Shown: positions 51,811-61,388, counted from the first letter of the stretch. The stretch: 64,000 bases of DNA from Paenibacillus algorifonticola (GCF_000971975.1 NZ_KQ040780.1:62662-126661); one strand, 5' to 3'. The notes: a model not told the origin generated them from the sequence alone. Translations and numbers: made by a program.

Positions 51811-51984
51811 GTGTTGAAAGAATTCATACGTTCTTTAGCGCAAGACTCGCAATTGATGAATTTGGCAACGAGTGGGAATTTGCAAATGGCTGGAGTGACT
51901 CCAGCGGAGAAAAGAGCGATTTTTGAAACCCTGAGCATTCAAGCAGACAAGAAAGATAATTACCAATTGGTCTACTGGACATAA
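51811..51984 (+). CDS. comX: ComX pheromone precursor
   Basis: The product is 57 residues from a GTG at 51811, seven bases after AGGAGG (TTG at 51814 is an alternative). MLKEFIRSLAQDSQLMNLAT is followed by a central amphipathic region and the C terminus DKKDNYQLVYWT. ComX precursors are 50-75 residues, end in a short mature peptide with one prenylated Trp, and lie between comQ and comP. All of this holds here, and Trp56 is the only tryptophan. The mature signal would be a C-terminal peptide such as DNYQLVYWT; its exact cut is not predictable. Confidence 0.88.
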   Translation: MLKEFIRSLAQDSQLMNLATSGNLQMAGVTPAEKRAIFETLSIQADKKDNYQLVYWT

Positions 51985-52017
51985 GGTAATTCGCTGCATG
52001 AATTTAGGGGGAGAAAG

Positions 52018-54414
52018 ATGAAGCTGTTACGCTCAAGGAAACTATTGCTTTTTCTCTTCCTGAGTGGATTATTCTCTTTACTTGGTTACCTTACAGTCGT
52101 TATCATAAGCGATCCGTTTATTGGTATAGTAACTGTAAAAAATTCGCAAGGTGAATACTTGGTTGAGTCGCTTGAGCCAGCAGGACAAGCTGTTCTGAAG
52201 GGTATTCAACTTGGGGATATTATCGATGAAGTTAATGGAAAGCCAGCTGGGCAAAATGTTAATATCATTAAGTTTTCTTCCGTAGAGAGAGTTGATAGTA
52301 TTATCGTTAGTGGAAAAACTGGCGATCAAAGGCTAGTGACTTTCAATCGGGGCTGGAACGGTGATCATACAGGTTTGGAGCTGCTCATTCAACTTTATAT
52401 TCCGTGGGCTTCCCTACTGTTGTTTCTGGGTCTATCCACCTTCCTGTATAGGAAACGGAAAAATGATAGTGCTGCCATTATGCTCATATTGTTTTTCTTG
52501 GCGATCGGGCTGAGCTATTTTTCTTCAGCCGCAGCTTATCGAAATGATTTGGTAGGCGTTACCGTCATGTATGTGGTCATTCCATTTGTAGCTATTTTAT
52601 TCCTGCTATTTATGAATATGTACCTGCGAAGATATGGCATCATTTTTATTAGCCCTAAGCTAATATGGTATCTGGCATTAGCTTTCAGTATCGTTTCATT
52701 GTTTTGCCTCGTCTATATTTGGACGAGTTTTATTCCGGAAAAAGTATTTCTAAACGCTAGAATGGTATATCATGCCACGCTGATAGTCGGTAATTTCATT
52801 TGTGTCTATCAGTTGTTTAGGAAGTTCTTTTATTATCGGAATAGCAGGTTCAACTCTTTATTCAAAATAACGCTGACTTCTCATTTGGTTGCTTTTACTC
52901 CATTTACGACAATGAATTTATTGCCGTTGCTGGGAGGAAACATTCAAATTTTGCCAGCGGCGTTCACAGCACCGTTTTTGTTCGTGCTGCCGATCGTTTA
53001 CTTTTATTTATTAACATCCAACCAATTGTTTGATGTTGATTTTATATTGACCCGCTTTAAGTATTATACATTGCTGTCCTTATTGCCAGCGCTTATCGTT
53101 ACATTGACGATTGCTGCGATTGTGAGTAGTGATACTGTATTCTCCTGGGTCAGATGGCTTCAAATCTTTATCGTTAGTTACGTTGTTATGACCCTGTTTC
53201 TTTATTCCAAGGAGCAGATTGATCATAAATTTCGTCCCAAGCTTTTTAAAGCGATGTACAGCTACCAAGACAGTCTGGATCGTTTCTCGCGCAAAATTGC
53301 ACGAGTCATGAAACGGGATGATCTGGAGATGGTGCTGAAAGAAGAAATTGGGGCATTGCTTCCGGCTAGCCGAATTGATTTTCTCATTGTAGATCAGATT
53401 GAAGCAGTGGTTAACCCGGCAGGAGAGCAGGATGATGAGCAGAGTACAGCTATTTTTCTGCTGCAAGTGTCTGATTCGCTTCAAGTTGGGGAAGTCGTTG
53501 AGCTGCCTCATGGTCTGGGACTAATTATTGGCTGTCAGAAGTCAAAGCAGTACATCGTTTGGATTGGCTCCAAAACCAACCATACCCGCTTCAATTCAGA
53601 TGAGCTTCGTTGGCTCAAGACGCTTGCGAATTATGCAAGTATCGTGTTTGAAAACTTATATCTGATTGAAAGCTTAATCGAGGATTTAGAATCTGAGGTT
53701 AAGAAAGAGCAGGCTACAACACCTTGGATTTTAAGATTGTTGTTTTGCCTCTCGGAAAATGAACGGCGGAAGCTTGCAGCCGATCTTCATGATTCTGCGC
53801 TTCAAGACCAATTATTGTGGTACCGAAGGCTGGAAGCACTCATGCTGGACCATCCGATTACGGAAAAGCTTGAAGTCGAGCTTGACGAAATCAAGGAAGG
53901 ACTGCTTGATGTCATCCATCAAATTCGGGAAACCTGCAATGAGTTAAGACCGCCGCTGCTTAAGGAAATGGGTATTGTTGAAGCATTGGAATCGATCATT
54001 GAGCATACGCAAATGAGAAACAATTTTGCGGTCGATTTTCGGGCCAAGCCTTTTAACAACCTGCTTAACGAAGAGCAGATTACAGCGATTTACCGCATTG
54101 TCCAGGAGTTGCTTCGTAATGCTGATAAGCATGCGCGTGCCAATCTGGTTACACTAGAGTTGGAGCAGCGAACAAACATGGTTTATTTTCACTATAAGGA
54201 TGATGGGGTCGGCATGGATGTCGATTACATGGAGGCTTCTTTCGAGCATATGGGTTTATCCGGTATTAAAGAAAGAGTCGCTAGCCTTGAAGGTGAAATA
54301 ACATTCCGGTCGAAACGTGGAAAAGGTCTTGAGGTCATTATTATATTGCCGCAAAATATGACGACCGGCCGATCGGAAAGGGGTTTGCTGCGTGATTCGT
54401 ATCTTATTAGTTGA
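52018..54414 (+). CDS. comP: ComP sensor histidine kinase
   Basis: The product is 798 residues. A first helix (LLLFLFLSGLFSLLGYLTVV) is followed by an external PDZ-like segment (about 40-115, GQAVLKGIQLGDIIDEVNGKP), then about eight membrane helices (120-400). A cytoplasmic kinase has HisKA_3 ADLHDSALQDQ with His591, an N-box ELLRNADKHA, a DDGVGMD G1 box and GLSGIKERVASLEGE. ComP senses ComX outside the cell and phosphorylates ComA. AGGGGGAG precedes the ATG. The comA gene overlaps its end by 23 bases. Confidence 0.92.
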   Translation: MKLLRSRKLLLFLFLSGLFSLLGYLTVVIISDPFIGIVTVKNSQGEYLVESLEPAGQAVLKGIQLGDIIDEVNGKPAGQNVNIIKFSSVERVDSIIVSGKTGDQRLVTFNRGWNGDHTGLELLIQLYIPWASLLLFLGLSTFLYRKRKNDSAAIMLILFFLAIGLSYFSSAAAYRNDLVGVTVMYVVIPFVAILFLLFMNMYLRRYGIIFISPKLIWYLALAFSIVSLFCLVYIWTSFIPEKVFLNARMVYHATLIVGNFICVYQLFRKFFYYRNSRFNSLFKITLTSHLVAFTPFTTMNLLPLLGGNIQILPAAFTAPFLFVLPIVYFYLLTSNQLFDVDFILTRFKYYTLLSLLPALIVTLTIAAIVSSDTVFSWVRWLQIFIVSYVVMTLFLYSKEQIDHKFRPKLFKAMYSYQDSLDRFSRKIARVMKRDDLEMVLKEEIGALLPASRIDFLIVDQIEAVVNPAGEQDDEQSTAIFLLQVSDSLQVGEVVELPHGLGLIIGCQKSKQYIVWIGSKTNHTRFNSDELRWLKTLANYASIVFENLYLIESLIEDLESEVKKEQATTPWILRLLFCLSENERRKLAADLHDSALQDQLLWYRRLEALMLDHPITEKLEVELDEIKEGLLDVIHQIRETCNELRPPLLKEMGIVEALESIIEHTQMRNNFAVDFRAKPFNNLLNEEQITAIYRIVQELLRNADKHARANLVTLELEQRTNMVYFHYKDDGVGMDVDYMEASFEHMGLSGIKERVASLEGEITFRSKRGKGLEVIIILPQNMTTGRSERGLLRDSYLIS

Positions 54415-55048
54415 TGACCATCCATCTGTCGGAGAAGGCACCAAAACGATGATTGAACAAGACCCTGAAATGAAGGTGACGGTTGTATTATCGGCTATGG
54501 AAGCGCTGGATGCGATTAGCAATGAAGGATTTGACATTATTTTATGTGACTTGAACATGCCAGGCATAAGCGGTCTTGAGCTTGCAAAACGTTTGATTCA
54601 GCAGGATCCGGACCGCAAAGTGCTCATATATACTGGGTATGAAATTAGCACGCACTATAATTTATTGATAGAATGCGGCGTTTCCGGCTTTATCTCTAAG
54701 ACGGTCTCGCGCGAACAGCTGCATAACGCCATTCGATGCGCTATGCGAGGGGAAGCGGTTATTCCGATTTCACTACTCAAGCAGCTGCGACGCAATGAAG
54801 TCAAAATTACGCGTGCTGAGAAAGTAATTGAAGAAGTATCGATTAAAGAACGCGATCAGGACATTTTGCAGCAGGTCGCGTACGGCAATAGCAACAAAGA
54901 TATTGCCATTAAGCTGCACATGAGTCAGCGTACTGTAGAGTACCATTTAACCCGGATTTTTGAAAAGCTTAACGTTAGGTCCCGATCGGAAGCGATCGCT
55001 GAGGCTAAACGGCTCGGCATCATCCGGCTTGAGCAATTTGTCCCTTGA
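54392..55048 (+). CDS. comA: ComA response regulator
   Basis: The product is 218 residues of the NarL/FixJ family. The receiver has DDHPSV (Asp8/9), phosphoacceptor Asp53 in ILCDLNMPG, and KTVS with the conserved Lys. The LuxR-type HTH is NKDIAIKLHMSQRTVEYHLT followed by RIFEKLNVRSRSEAI, matching B. subtilis ComA in the recognition helix (SKRSIEYSLT there) and the VxSRTEA end. The start is GTG at 54392, eight bases after AAAGGGG. It should bind the TTGCGG/CCGCAA sites at 49609 and 51700. Confidence 0.92.
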   Translation: MIRILLVDDHPSVGEGTKTMIEQDPEMKVTVVLSAMEALDAISNEGFDIILCDLNMPGISGLELAKRLIQQDPDRKVLIYTGYEISTHYNLLIECGVSGFISKTVSREQLHNAIRCAMRGEAVIPISLLKQLRRNEVKITRAEKVIEEVSIKERDQDILQQVAYGNSNKDIAIKLHMSQRTVEYHLTRIFEKLNVRSRSEAIAEAKRLGIIRLEQFVP

Positions 55049-55177
55049 GTTTTACCGTCGCTGCCTATATATTCGATAGGCAAATGACATTTCTATATTG
55101 GGATAGCTGCCGCACTATTTGCGAGCTGCAGTCACTTGTATCCCCCCAGTAATACCCTAACATTGGTTTCCCTCTCA

Positions 55178-55210
55178 ATGCTTGCGCTTTTATAGCGCAA
55201 GCATCTTTTT
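55178..55210 (+). terminator. Terminator after comA
   Basis: ATGCTTGCGC pairs with GCGCAAGCAT around a 7-base loop and is followed by CTTTTT. Confidence 0.88.
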
Positions 55211-55251
55211 ATATTTTTTAAATGACCAGATTCACCAGCACTTTTTAATAT

Positions 55252-55301
55252 AAAAAAAGAACACTAACGAATTCGTCTAGCTTGTGAATCGTTAATGTTC
55301 T
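55252..55301 (-). terminator. Terminator of the ABC-F gene
   Basis: Read on the minus strand, AGAACATTAACGATTC pairs with GAATTCGTTAGTGTTCT (one wobble) and is followed by seven T. It lies 38 bp beyond the ABC-F stop codon. Confidence 0.85.
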
Positions 55302-55338
55302 GCAATGTTATTTTATAAAGGAAGTGATGCAGCGGATA

Positions 55339-57273
55339 CTATTCACTAAGCGTTTCCCACTGCTCGTAGGCTTCGCTTAAAGCGGTACGCTTCTGGTCGA
55401 TTTGCGACTGGATTTCCTGGATGCGCATATAATCGTTGAAAATAGCAGGGTCAGTCAGCTGCAGCTCGAGATCCGCAATGGCCTGTTCCAGCTCGGCAAT
55501 ATCGGCTTCTACCTGCTCCAGCTTACGCTGACGACTGCGTTCCTCACGCTTTGCCTGCTTATCCAGCGCGTAATCGCTAACGTTGTCGGAAGACACAGCT
55601 GCTTTACTGCTTGAAGCAGCCCGCTTAGCCGCTTCCTCGAGCCGTGCTTCTTCGAGTTCATGCTTTTTCTCTATCATTTCGTCATAATTTCCTAGGAAAT
55701 GTTCGGTGCCCGCAGGTGTCAGTTCGACAATGCGCTCAGCCATTTTATTAAGGAAATAACGGTCATGAGAAATAAAGAGCAGCGTACCCTCATAATCAAG
55801 CAGAGCGGATTCCAGCACTTCCTTGCTGTATAAATCCAAATGGTTGGTAGGCTCGTCCAAAATGAGCACATTGGCTTGAGCCAGCATGAGTTTGGCTAGC
55901 GACACACGAGCTTTCTCGCCGCCGCTGAGCGCCGAAATGCGTTTAAGCACATCTTCGCCGCTAAATAGAAAGCTGCCAAGAACAGTCCGAATACGGGATT
56001 CCTCCATATGGGGGTAGAGCCCCCAAACTTCTTCCAGTACGGTATTCGACTGATTAAGTCCAGTATGCTCTTGGTCATAATATCCCAGCTTGACGTTGGA
56101 GCCCCAGGCGACGCTGCCGCTTGACGGCTGGCGCTGTCCGACAATCGTTTTGAGCAATGTCGATTTGCCAATACCGTTAGGTCCAATAAGAGCCACCGTC
56201 TCGCCACGCTGCAAGCGGAAGGAGACATGCTGGAACAAAGGCTTGTTTTTCTCGTCAAACAGCACGGATAAATCCGATACCTGCAGAACATCTTTGCCGG
56301 TTTGGCGCTCAATTTGGAACGTGAAATTTGCTTTCTTTAAATCGCCCAGCGGTTTGTCAAGCACGTCCATTTTGTCCAGCGCTTTACGGCGGCTTTGAGC
56401 GCGTTTCGTAGTAGAGGCGCGGACAATATTACGCTGAATGAACTGCTCCATCTTGGCGATTTCGTCCTGCTGCTTCTCAAACTGCTTTAAATCGCTTTCG
56501 TATTCTGCGGCCTTCAGGTCAATATAGCGGCTGTAGTTGCCAGTATAACGTTTAGCGGAATGCCGTTCGATTTCGACAATCGTCTGCACAAGAGCATCGA
56601 GGAAATATCGGTCATGAGAAACGACAAGAATAGCGCCGGAATAGCTGCGTAAATAGCCCTCAAGCCAAGTGAGCGTCGGAATATCCAAATAGTTGGTCGG
56701 CTCATCGAGCATGAGTAAATCAGGAGCTTGAAGCAAAATACGGGCCAGTGCCAGTCTTGTTTTTTGACCGCCGCTCAATGTATGGATAGGTGTATCTGGC
56801 GGAAATGTGCCGAAGCCCATGCCGTGAAGAACGCTGTTGATGCGCGTATTGATTTCAAAGCCGCCTTGCTCGCGAAACCAGTCGGAGCGGCGAGAATAGC
56901 GATCGAGCACCTCTTCATATCGCTTCGGCTGTTCATGCAGCTCTGGATCAGCAATTTGCTGCTCCAGATCACGCAGCTCCTGCTCGGCCTCCAGCAAATG
57001 AGCGAATACGGCGCGCATTTCGGCTTCAATAGTGCGGTCGGATTGCAGGCCGCTGTTTTGAGCCAAATAGCCGAGCCGAGTTTCTTTGGCTTTGTGGATG
57101 GCGCCGGAGTCGAAAGACAGCTCTCCTGCAATGATTTTTAAGAGCGTGGATTTGCCGGCGCCATTGACGCCAACGAGTCCGATGCGCTCGCGTTCTAGCA
57201 CCTGCATCGTAATATTTGATAATATGGGATCTACACCGTAGCTTTTACTTATATTAGAAACTTGAAGCAGCAT
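55339..57273 (-). CDS. ydiF: ABC-F family ATPase (YdiF-like)
   Basis: The product is 644 residues with two ABC domains and no membrane helix: Walker A GVNGAGKSTLLKI and GPNGIGKSTLLKT, signatures LSGGQKTRLALAR and LSGGEKARVSLAK, and Walker B MLDEPTNYLD and LDEPTNHLD. The ABC-F linker carries the ASTTKRAQSRRKALDKMD segment, and the C-terminal 80 residues are a coiled coil. The layout and sequence closely parallel B. subtilis YdiF (642 residues). ABC-F proteins act on the ribosome. I start it at the ATG at 57273, after TTGGAGG, not at the frame's first ATG (57390). Confidence 0.92.
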   Translation of the reverse strand: MLLQVSNISKSYGVDPILSNITMQVLERERIGLVGVNGAGKSTLLKIIAGELSFDSGAIHKAKETRLGYLAQNSGLQSDRTIEAEMRAVFAHLLEAEQELRDLEQQIADPELHEQPKRYEEVLDRYSRRSDWFREQGGFEINTRINSVLHGMGFGTFPPDTPIHTLSGGQKTRLALARILLQAPDLLMLDEPTNYLDIPTLTWLEGYLRSYSGAILVVSHDRYFLDALVQTIVEIERHSAKRYTGNYSRYIDLKAAEYESDLKQFEKQQDEIAKMEQFIQRNIVRASTTKRAQSRRKALDKMDVLDKPLGDLKKANFTFQIERQTGKDVLQVSDLSVLFDEKNKPLFQHVSFRLQRGETVALIGPNGIGKSTLLKTIVGQRQPSSGSVAWGSNVKLGYYDQEHTGLNQSNTVLEEVWGLYPHMEESRIRTVLGSFLFSGEDVLKRISALSGGEKARVSLAKLMLAQANVLILDEPTNHLDLYSKEVLESALLDYEGTLLFISHDRYFLNKMAERIVELTPAGTEHFLGNYDEMIEKKHELEEARLEEAAKRAASSSKAAVSSDNVSDYALDKQAKREERSRQRKLEQVEADIAELEQAIADLELQLTDPAIFNDYMRIQEIQSQIDQKRTALSEAYEQWETLSE

Positions 57274-57419
57274 GAAAAATACCTCCAACGAATAATTGCT
57301 TAGCTTTCGCTTGCTTGCTGTTTCATTATATATTACCACAAATGCAAGCCGCCATTGGCGAAAGTTGCATAACAATGGTAAACTGAACATAATTGAAATT
57401 GAGGTAATGGAAAGGCAGA

Positions 57420-58040
57420 ATGGCGATTATGACGGACAATGAAAAATCGCAAATAAAGGCGGAAAAACAGCGTGTTCGAGCGGATGCTACTAAAGCCCGC
57501 GATCGCTTGTCCAAGCTGGATCGGACATCATGGTCTGGGCTTGCCTGCAGCGCGTTAAGCGCATGGCTGGAAGAGCATCAGGAGCAGCGCGAAATCATGT
57601 GTTATGTTCCGTTTCGCTCCGAGCTGGATTTGTGGCCGCTAATGGAATGGTCGTGGTCAACAGGACGTGAGGTAATCGTGCCTCGTTGTCACCCGCTCGA
57701 CCGCTCGATGACGCTGTACCGGCTGCAATCGCCAGCGGATTTGATGGAGGGCGCATATGGGATCCGTGAGCCTGACCCGGCCAAATGCGAGGAGCTTCCG
57801 CAGGAGCATGTGCCAGGCATCATCATCGTCCCAGGCATTCGGTTTGACCGCAAAGGCGGACGAATGGGATATGGCGGAGGCTATTATGACCGATTTGCGG
57901 AGCGGGCAGGCGAGGCTGGGAAGCGCGTGATATGGATAGGCGCAGCTTTCGAGGCGCAGGTTGCAGAGCAGGTTCCGATGCAGGAGCATGATTTGAAGAT
58001 GAACGGCATCGTGACGGAGTCCGGGATTCATTTTATATAA
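57420..58040 (+). CDS. 5-formyltetrahydrofolate cyclo-ligase
   Basis: The product is 206 residues. The N terminus (KAEKQRVRADATKARDRLS) is the usual start of the family. FRSELDLWPL, then PGIRFDRKGGRMGYGGGYYDRF (ATP and metal site) near 140, are diagnostic. It converts 5-formyl-THF to 5,10-methenyl-THF with ATP. GGAAAGG precedes the ATG. It is divergent from the ABC-F gene and is followed by moaC after 25 bp. Confidence 0.92.
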   Translation: MAIMTDNEKSQIKAEKQRVRADATKARDRLSKLDRTSWSGLACSALSAWLEEHQEQREIMCYVPFRSELDLWPLMEWSWSTGREVIVPRCHPLDRSMTLYRLQSPADLMEGAYGIREPDPAKCEELPQEHVPGIIIVPGIRFDRKGGRMGYGGGYYDRFAERAGEAGKRVIWIGAAFEAQVAEQVPMQEHDLKMNGIVTESGIHFI

Positions 58041-58065
58041 GAAGCAGTGAGGGGGAGATTGTGCT

Positions 58066-58560
58066 GTGGGGTTGACGCATTTTAACGAGCAGGGCAGAGC
58101 CAAAATGGTGGATGTAAGTGATAAGGACGTTACGTCTCGTAGCGCTACAGCACAGACGACCGTTACGATGCACAGCGAGACGCTGGCACGGATTAAAGCG
58201 GGGACGATAGGCAAAGGCGATGTGCTGGCTGTGTCGCAGGTTGCAGCCATTATGGCGGCAAAAAAAACATCGGATGTCATTCCAATGTGTCATCCGCTCC
58301 CTTTGACCGGCGTGGATGTGCGCTTTGACGACAATGGCGCAGATGAGCTATACATACAGGCAACCGTGAAAACAACGGGTAAAACAGGGGTCGAAATGGA
58401 GGCGCTGACGGCGGTTTCGATCGCTGCGCTTACCGTTTACGACATGTGCAAAGCAATCCAGAAGGATATGGTGATTGGCCCGACACATCTTGTTTCAAAG
58501 ACCGGTGGCAAAAACGGCGATTACCAGTTTCAAGCGGAAGCAGACTCGAGAGAAAAATAA
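58066..58560 (+). CDS. moaC: Cyclic pyranopterin monophosphate synthase MoaC
   Basis: The product is 164 residues from a GTG at 58066, with AGGGGGAG eight bases upstream. [36 protein letters not shown] and [20 protein letters not shown] followed by CKA are the MoaC signature blocks, with the catalytic Lys/His in [12 protein letters not shown]. It converts the MoaA product to cPMP in molybdenum-cofactor synthesis. No moaA, moaD or moaE is seen in the window. Confidence 0.95.
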   Translation: MGLTHFNEQGRAKMVDVSDKDVTSRSATAQTTVTMHSETLARIKAGTIGKGDVLAVSQVAAIMAAKKTSDVIPMCHPLPLTGVDVRFDDNGADELYIQATVKTTGKTGVEMEALTAVSIAALTVYDMCKAIQKDMVIGPTHLVSKTGGKNGDYQFQAEADSREK

Positions 58561-58625
58561 AGCACGGCGGCTGTTTCCAGCGATGGAATCACCCATGATC
58601 GGACAAGGGATGGGAGGAACGGTAA

Positions 58626-59120
58626 ATGCAGTGGAAAGTGGCTATTTTGACAGCTAGTGATAAAGGCTCGCGCGGTGAACGTGAAGATACAAGCGCTCAA
58701 GTCATCAGGGAACTGGTAGAGGAGGAGCTTGGCGGCGTTATTGTCGATTATCGCATCGTTCCGGATGAGCAGGATGAAATTATGGCAGCCATCATTGAGA
58801 TGACGGAATATTATCAGGCGGATTTATTGCTGACAACGGGGGGAACAGGACTTGCGATCCGTGATGTGACGCCTGATGCTACGTTGCGCGTGGTCGATCG
58901 GGTTATTCCAGGGCTTGCAGAAGCGATGAGATTTGGCGCCATTCAAAAGACGAGAAGCGCGATGCTGTCCAGAGGCGTATGCGGCATCCGTGGCAAGTCG
59001 CTGATTGTGAATTTGCCTGGCAGTCCGAAAGGCGTCCATGAAAGCTTAATGGCGATTATGGATCAGCTGCCTCAAGCGCTTGAGATTATTTCCGGTACAC
59101 AGGGAGAGGACGTACTATGA
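58626..59120 (+). CDS. mogA: Molybdenum-cofactor adenylyltransferase MogA/MoaB
   Basis: The product is 164 residues. KVAILTASDKGSRGEREDTS at the start, LLLTTGGTGLAIRDVTPDAT near 70 and SLIVNLPGSPKGVHE near 128 mark the MoCF-binding fold. It adenylylates molybdopterin before metal insertion. Firmicutes often have one MoaB-type enzyme, so mogA and moaB cannot be separated here. GGGAGGAA lies before the ATG. Its stop overlaps the moeA-like gene (ATGA). Confidence 0.9.
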   Translation: MQWKVAILTASDKGSRGEREDTSAQVIRELVEEELGGVIVDYRIVPDEQDEIMAAIIEMTEYYQADLLLTTGGTGLAIRDVTPDATLRVVDRVIPGLAEAMRFGAIQKTRSAMLSRGVCGIRGKSLIVNLPGSPKGVHESLMAIMDQLPQALEIISGTQGEDVL

Positions 59121-60193
59121 GCAGCTCCGGGCAACATAAGCAGCAAGAGCAAGCAGTCACAGCGGCTGAGCCAAGCATGGAAAGCAAGACGGTGCTAAAG
59201 GAAATATCCGTCTATGATGCCATTGGCTTGCGGCTGGCTCATGACCTGACCCGCATTGTGCCGGGCGAGTTTAAAGGCCGAATTTTCAAAAAAGGCCATA
59301 TTATAACCGAAGCCGATATTCCGAATCTGCTCGATATTGGCAAGGAGCATATTTACATTATGGAGCTTGCCGCTGGCGAGCTGCATGAGGATGATGCTGC
59401 GAACAGGATGGCAAAGGCGCTTTGCGGAGACGGCATCTGGCTAAGCGAGCCGCATGAAGGCAAAGTAAGCATGAAATCCGAGCTGCTGGGGCTCGTCGAG
59501 GTTGACGAAGCATTGGTGCATGCAATCAATTCGCTCGGCGAGATTGCGCTTGCGACGGTAAAGACGAATAGCGTAGTGAAGAAGGACGGGCAGCTCGCGG
59601 CTACTCGCGCCATTCCGCTCGTCGTGTCAGAGTCTAAGGTAGAGGAAGTGGAGCGTCTGGCAGCTGAGTATCGCTCGGCACATGAGGGCGCTGCTCCGCT
59701 TCGTGTAAAGCCGTTTCGCAAGCTGCGAGTCGGTCTGCTGACGACGGGCGGAGAAGTATATGGCGGGAGGATCGAGGATAAATTCGGTCCCGCTGTCCGC
59801 AGCAAGCTGGAAGCCTTCGGCTCAGAGGTAATCGAGCAGCGTTTTGCGCCTGACGACAAGCAAGTGATTGTTAATGAAATTAACTATTTGCTTAGGCAAG
59901 ATTATGATATGATATTGGTGACAGGCGGAATGTCTGTTGATCCTGACGACCGCACACCGGGCGCAATTAAAGCGTCGGGTGCACACATCGTTAGCTATGG
60001 AACGCCGATGCTGCCTGGCTCCATGCTGTTAATGGGCTATTTGAACGAAGTGCCGATATTGGGCTTACCGGGATGCGTCATGCATGACCCGTTTACTTCA
60101 TTCGATGTCCTGCTGGCACGCATACTCGCTGGGCATCAAATCGTGAAGGAAGATATTACGCAGCTCGGTTATGGCGGTTTGTACGGATGCTGA
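59117..60193 (+). CDS. MoeA-like molybdopterin-binding protein
   Basis: The product is 358 residues. The C-terminal half has the MoCF fold with RVGLLTTGGEVYGGRIEDKF, then MILVTGGMSVDPDDRTPGAI and ILGLPGCVMHDPFTSFDVLL, as in MoeA. The N-terminal half (SVYDAIGLRLAHDLTRIVPG, GRIFKKGHIITEADI) resembles a shortened MoeA body. It lacks the full 400-residue MoeA length, so it may be a regulatory or alternative molybdotransferase. It overlaps mogA by four bases and lies in the same operon as moaC. Confidence 0.8.
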   Translation: MSSSGQHKQQEQAVTAAEPSMESKTVLKEISVYDAIGLRLAHDLTRIVPGEFKGRIFKKGHIITEADIPNLLDIGKEHIYIMELAAGELHEDDAANRMAKALCGDGIWLSEPHEGKVSMKSELLGLVEVDEALVHAINSLGEIALATVKTNSVVKKDGQLAATRAIPLVVSESKVEEVERLAAEYRSAHEGAAPLRVKPFRKLRVGLLTTGGEVYGGRIEDKFGPAVRSKLEAFGSEVIEQRFAPDDKQVIVNEINYLLRQDYDMILVTGGMSVDPDDRTPGAIKASGAHIVSYGTPMLPGSMLLMGYLNEVPILGLPGCVMHDPFTSFDVLLARILAGHQIVKEDITQLGYGGLYGC

Positions 60194-60234
60194 GTCTGGG
60201 TAGACATCCAAGTGTGAGAAGGAGGTAGACGATT

Positions 60235-60465
60235 ATGCCATCTATTGGTGCAACGGGAATTATTTTGCTGGTGCTAGTGGCCCTGCTGTTATTTGGTCCT
60301 AACAAGCTGCCTGAATTGGGTAGAGCTTTCGGTCGGACGCTCAAGGAGTTTAAAGCGGGTGCAAGAGATGTAATGGATGATGAGCCAAAGGACAAAGAGG
60401 AGAAACGGATCGACGTTTCCAAATCAGACAATACTGAGTCGAATAACAAGCGGCTGCCGGATTAA
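60235..60465 (+). CDS. tatA: Twin-arginine translocase subunit TatA
   Basis: The product is 76 residues. One N-terminal membrane helix (IGATGIILLVLVALLLFGPNKLPELGRAFGRTL) with the FGPxKLPELGRA motif is followed by an amphipathic helix and an acidic/basic tail. TatA polymerises into the pore for folded proteins. AAGGAGG precedes the ATG. tatC follows after 37 bp. The location next to molybdenum-cofactor genes fits export of cofactor-bearing enzymes. Confidence 0.95.
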   Translation: MPSIGATGIILLVLVALLLFGPNKLPELGRAFGRTLKEFKAGARDVMDDEPKDKEEKRIDVSKSDNTESNNKRLPD

Positions 60466-60502
60466 TCGGGCCCGCTTTTTTTCTGGAAGGAGATTGTGAC
60501 AG

Positions 60503-61318
60503 ATGGGAATCAGGCAAGACGAAGCTACCGAACAACCCTTTAATCGCGAACGGCTGCGTGAGGAAGGCCTGATGCCGCTGCTGGAGCATATCGGAGAGCT
60601 TCGCAAACGGATTTTTTATATGCTGCTTGTCATTTTGGTAGGCCTTATTGCCGGTTTGTTTGTGGCAAAGCCTGCTTATGATTTCATTATGAGCCTTGAG
60701 CCAGCGCGCTCTCTGCCGATGCACACGTTCTCCTTGTGGGACGGCGTCGGCGTCTATATGAAATTCGCGCTCGTCATTGCGCTTATTATTACGATTCCGT
60801 TTACGGCGTATCAGCTATGGGCATTCGTTAAACCAGCTTTGCATGTGAAGGAGCAGCGGGCAACGCTTAAATATATCCCATTCGCTTTATTGATGTTTTT
60901 GGTGGGACTGTCGTTTTCTTATTTTGTCGTCTTTCCACTCGCGTTTCATTTCACCAGAAATGTATCGGACAGTTTGGATTTGGTAGAGACGTTCGGAATT
61001 ATTCAATATTTCACCTTTATGTTTAATATATTGATTCCGATTTCGCTATTATTTGAGCTGCCGCTGGTCATTATGTTTTTGACCGCAATCCGGATTTTGA
61101 ATCCGATTCGTTTGCGCAAAATGCGCCGTATATCTTATTTTATTATGATTTTTATTGGGGTTGTAGTGACGCCGCCCGATTTTGTATCGGATGCGCTCGT
61201 TGCCATCCCGTTAATTGGATTATATGAAATGAGCGTTTTCCTATCTGCTGCAATATACCGCAAGCAGCTTGCTGCAGACAAACTGCGGGAAGAGGAAATG
61301 AACGAAGAAGCGTCATAG
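60503..61318 (+). CDS. tatC: Twin-arginine translocase subunit TatC
   Basis: The product is 271 residues with six membrane helices. The conserved start LMPLLEHIGELRKRIFYML contains the E..H...LR motif that binds the twin-arginine signal. DGVGVYMKFALVIALIITIPF, then LKYIPFALLMFLVGLSFSYF and VVTPPDFVSDALVAIPLIGLYE are typical. GGAAGGAGA lies before the ATG. With TatA it forms the Firmicute-type minimal Tat system; no TatB is needed. A terminator follows. Confidence 0.95.
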   Translation: MGIRQDEATEQPFNRERLREEGLMPLLEHIGELRKRIFYMLLVILVGLIAGLFVAKPAYDFIMSLEPARSLPMHTFSLWDGVGVYMKFALVIALIITIPFTAYQLWAFVKPALHVKEQRATLKYIPFALLMFLVGLSFSYFVVFPLAFHFTRNVSDSLDLVETFGIIQYFTFMFNILIPISLLFELPLVIMFLTAIRILNPIRLRKMRRISYFIMIFIGVVVTPPDFVSDALVAIPLIGLYEMSVFLSAAIYRKQLAADKLREEEMNEEAS

Positions 61319-61340
61319 CTCCGTGCGTGACTAACGTTTT

Positions 61341-61388
61341 AAAAATCCCTGTATCGTTGCTTTCATGGCAGCGGGTACAGGGATTTTT
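61341..61388 (+). terminator. Terminator after tatC
   Basis: AAAAATCCCTGTA pairs perfectly with TACAGGGATTTTT around a 22-base loop. Confidence 0.88.
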
